DNA of 6,202 nt from Acidobacteriota bacterium (GTDB lineage Bacteria; Acidobacteriota; Terriglobia; Bryobacterales; Bryobacteraceae): contig CANNLB010000187.1 of assembly GCA_947505565.1 (NCBI GenBank), positions 1 through 6,202 on the forward strand, given 5' to 3'. Under the pieces are notes generated by a model. It saw only the letters and a program-made list of their open reading frames with translations. It did no database searches and was not told the DNA's origin. The translations under genes and the position numbers were made by a program. Within the stretch, counting starts at the first letter, position 1, and each line of letters starts with the position of its first letter. Of the stretch, positions 5,757 through 6,202 are shown piece by piece.

Positions 5757-6202
5757 ACTTCGGTCGGGACGACGTAGGGGGCGCGGTACTCGCGGGTGAG
5801 CATTTTGTTGGCTTCGGCGTCGTTCGGGAAGACCATTTTAGCGGGGTCGAAGCGGAGTTCGCGGCCGAGGCGATGGGAGATGTTGCCGAGATGGCAAAGT
5901 GCCGTGGAGAGAGCGGTCTCCTCGATTTCGGCGTGGAGCAGTTTGGGGTTACGGGCGCGGACGGCGTCGGCGAAGTTGGCGAAGTGATCGAGATTGGAGG
6001 GGTACGTGATCACGGGTTCGGTTTGCTTGTTACGGCCGAGGAGAATACGGAAATCGCCGTTGGAGTCGAGATGCATGTGGCCCTTGGAGCCGTAAAAGTC
6101 CCAGGACATCTTCTCGGCGGTGTAGAGGCCGCGGAGTTGACCAACCATGGAGGCTCCGTCGGCGAAGGTCCAGGTGACGTTTTGGGTATTGGGAGTTTGA
6201 CC
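5753..6202 (-). CDS. Gfo/Idh/MocA family oxidoreductase, C-terminal part
   Basis: The open frame runs from the right edge for 149 residues to a TAG at 5755-5753; the NAD(P)-binding Rossmann part lies outside the window. Visible are the C-terminal substrate-domain strands (NVTWTFADGASMVGQL, then KMSWDFYGSKGHMHLD), the stretch NLDHFANFADAVRARNPKLL typical of this domain, and the helix HAEIEETALSTALCHLGNIS. The tail RFDPAKMVFPNDAEANKML then REYRAPYVVP resembles the secreted or Tat-exported sugar-type dehydrogenases common in Acidobacteriota and PVC bacteria. These enzymes oxidise or reduce sugars, inositols or related polyols; the substrate cannot be told. The ATG at 6148 is internal, since the family match continues upstream of it. 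Confidence 0.92.
   Translation of the reverse strand, partial: GQTPNTQNVTWTFADGASMVGQLRGLYTAEKMSWDFYGSKGHMHLDSNGDFRILLGRNKQTEPVITYPSNLDHFANFADAVRARNPKLLHAEIEETALSTALCHLGNISHRLGRELRFDPAKMVFPNDAEANKMLTREYRAPYVVPTEV

Overview
The window is a compact, gene-dense piece of a moderately GC-rich bacterial chromosome. The gene mix is a GAF/SpoIIE phosphatase, a DUF2490 barrel, a DctA carrier, secreted hydrolase and SUMF1-type proteins, a PSK-type VapBC pair, a pRiA4b ORF-3 protein and a Gfo/Idh/MocA oxidoreductase. The oxidoreductase has the C-terminal tail style common in soil Acidobacteriota and PVC bacteria. I lean to Acidobacteriota (Bryobacterales/Solibacter-like), by inference only. The + strand is strongly G-rich: + strand genes favour G-ending codons and - strand genes favour C-ending codons. 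This suggests the + strand is the leading strand.

Layout from left to right. Positions 1-926 (-) hold a decayed GAF + SpoIIE/PP2C phosphatase gene that runs off the left edge, broken by several one-base indels and an in-frame stop. Positions 957-1655 (+) encode an exported DUF2490 barrel-like protein. Its 3' end overlaps the 3' end of a full-length dctA (1633-2868, -) by 23 bp. dctA is divergent from, and its start codon is only 9 bp away from, a secreted alpha/beta hydrolase gene (2878-3693, +). The hydrolase overlaps by 4 bp (GTGA) a secreted SUMF1/FGE-fold protein gene (3690-4520, +) that lacks the cysteine pair of true formylglycine-generating enzymes. After a 46-bp gap comes a vapBC module: vapB (4567-4815) is intact, but vapC (4812-5189) has an in-frame TGA at codon 32 and an Asp-to-Ala change at a conserved PIN-domain acidic position. 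Nine bases further on is a pRiA4b ORF-3 family gene (5199-5756, +). It meets the C-terminal part of a Gfo/Idh/MocA oxidoreductase gene (5753-6202, -, running off the right edge) at a shared CTAG holding both stop codons.

Functional picture. The hydrolase and SUMF1-like genes look like one translationally coupled unit for two exported proteins, and DctA imports C4-dicarboxylates. vapBC appears to be a toxin-antitoxin remnant in which only the antitoxin is still functional. I see no RNA genes, CRISPR array, insertion sequence or clear intrinsic terminator. The best candidates for a second look are the dead vapC beside a live vapB, the cysteine-less SUMF1 protein coupled to a secreted hydrolase, and the clustered lesions in the phosphatase gene.
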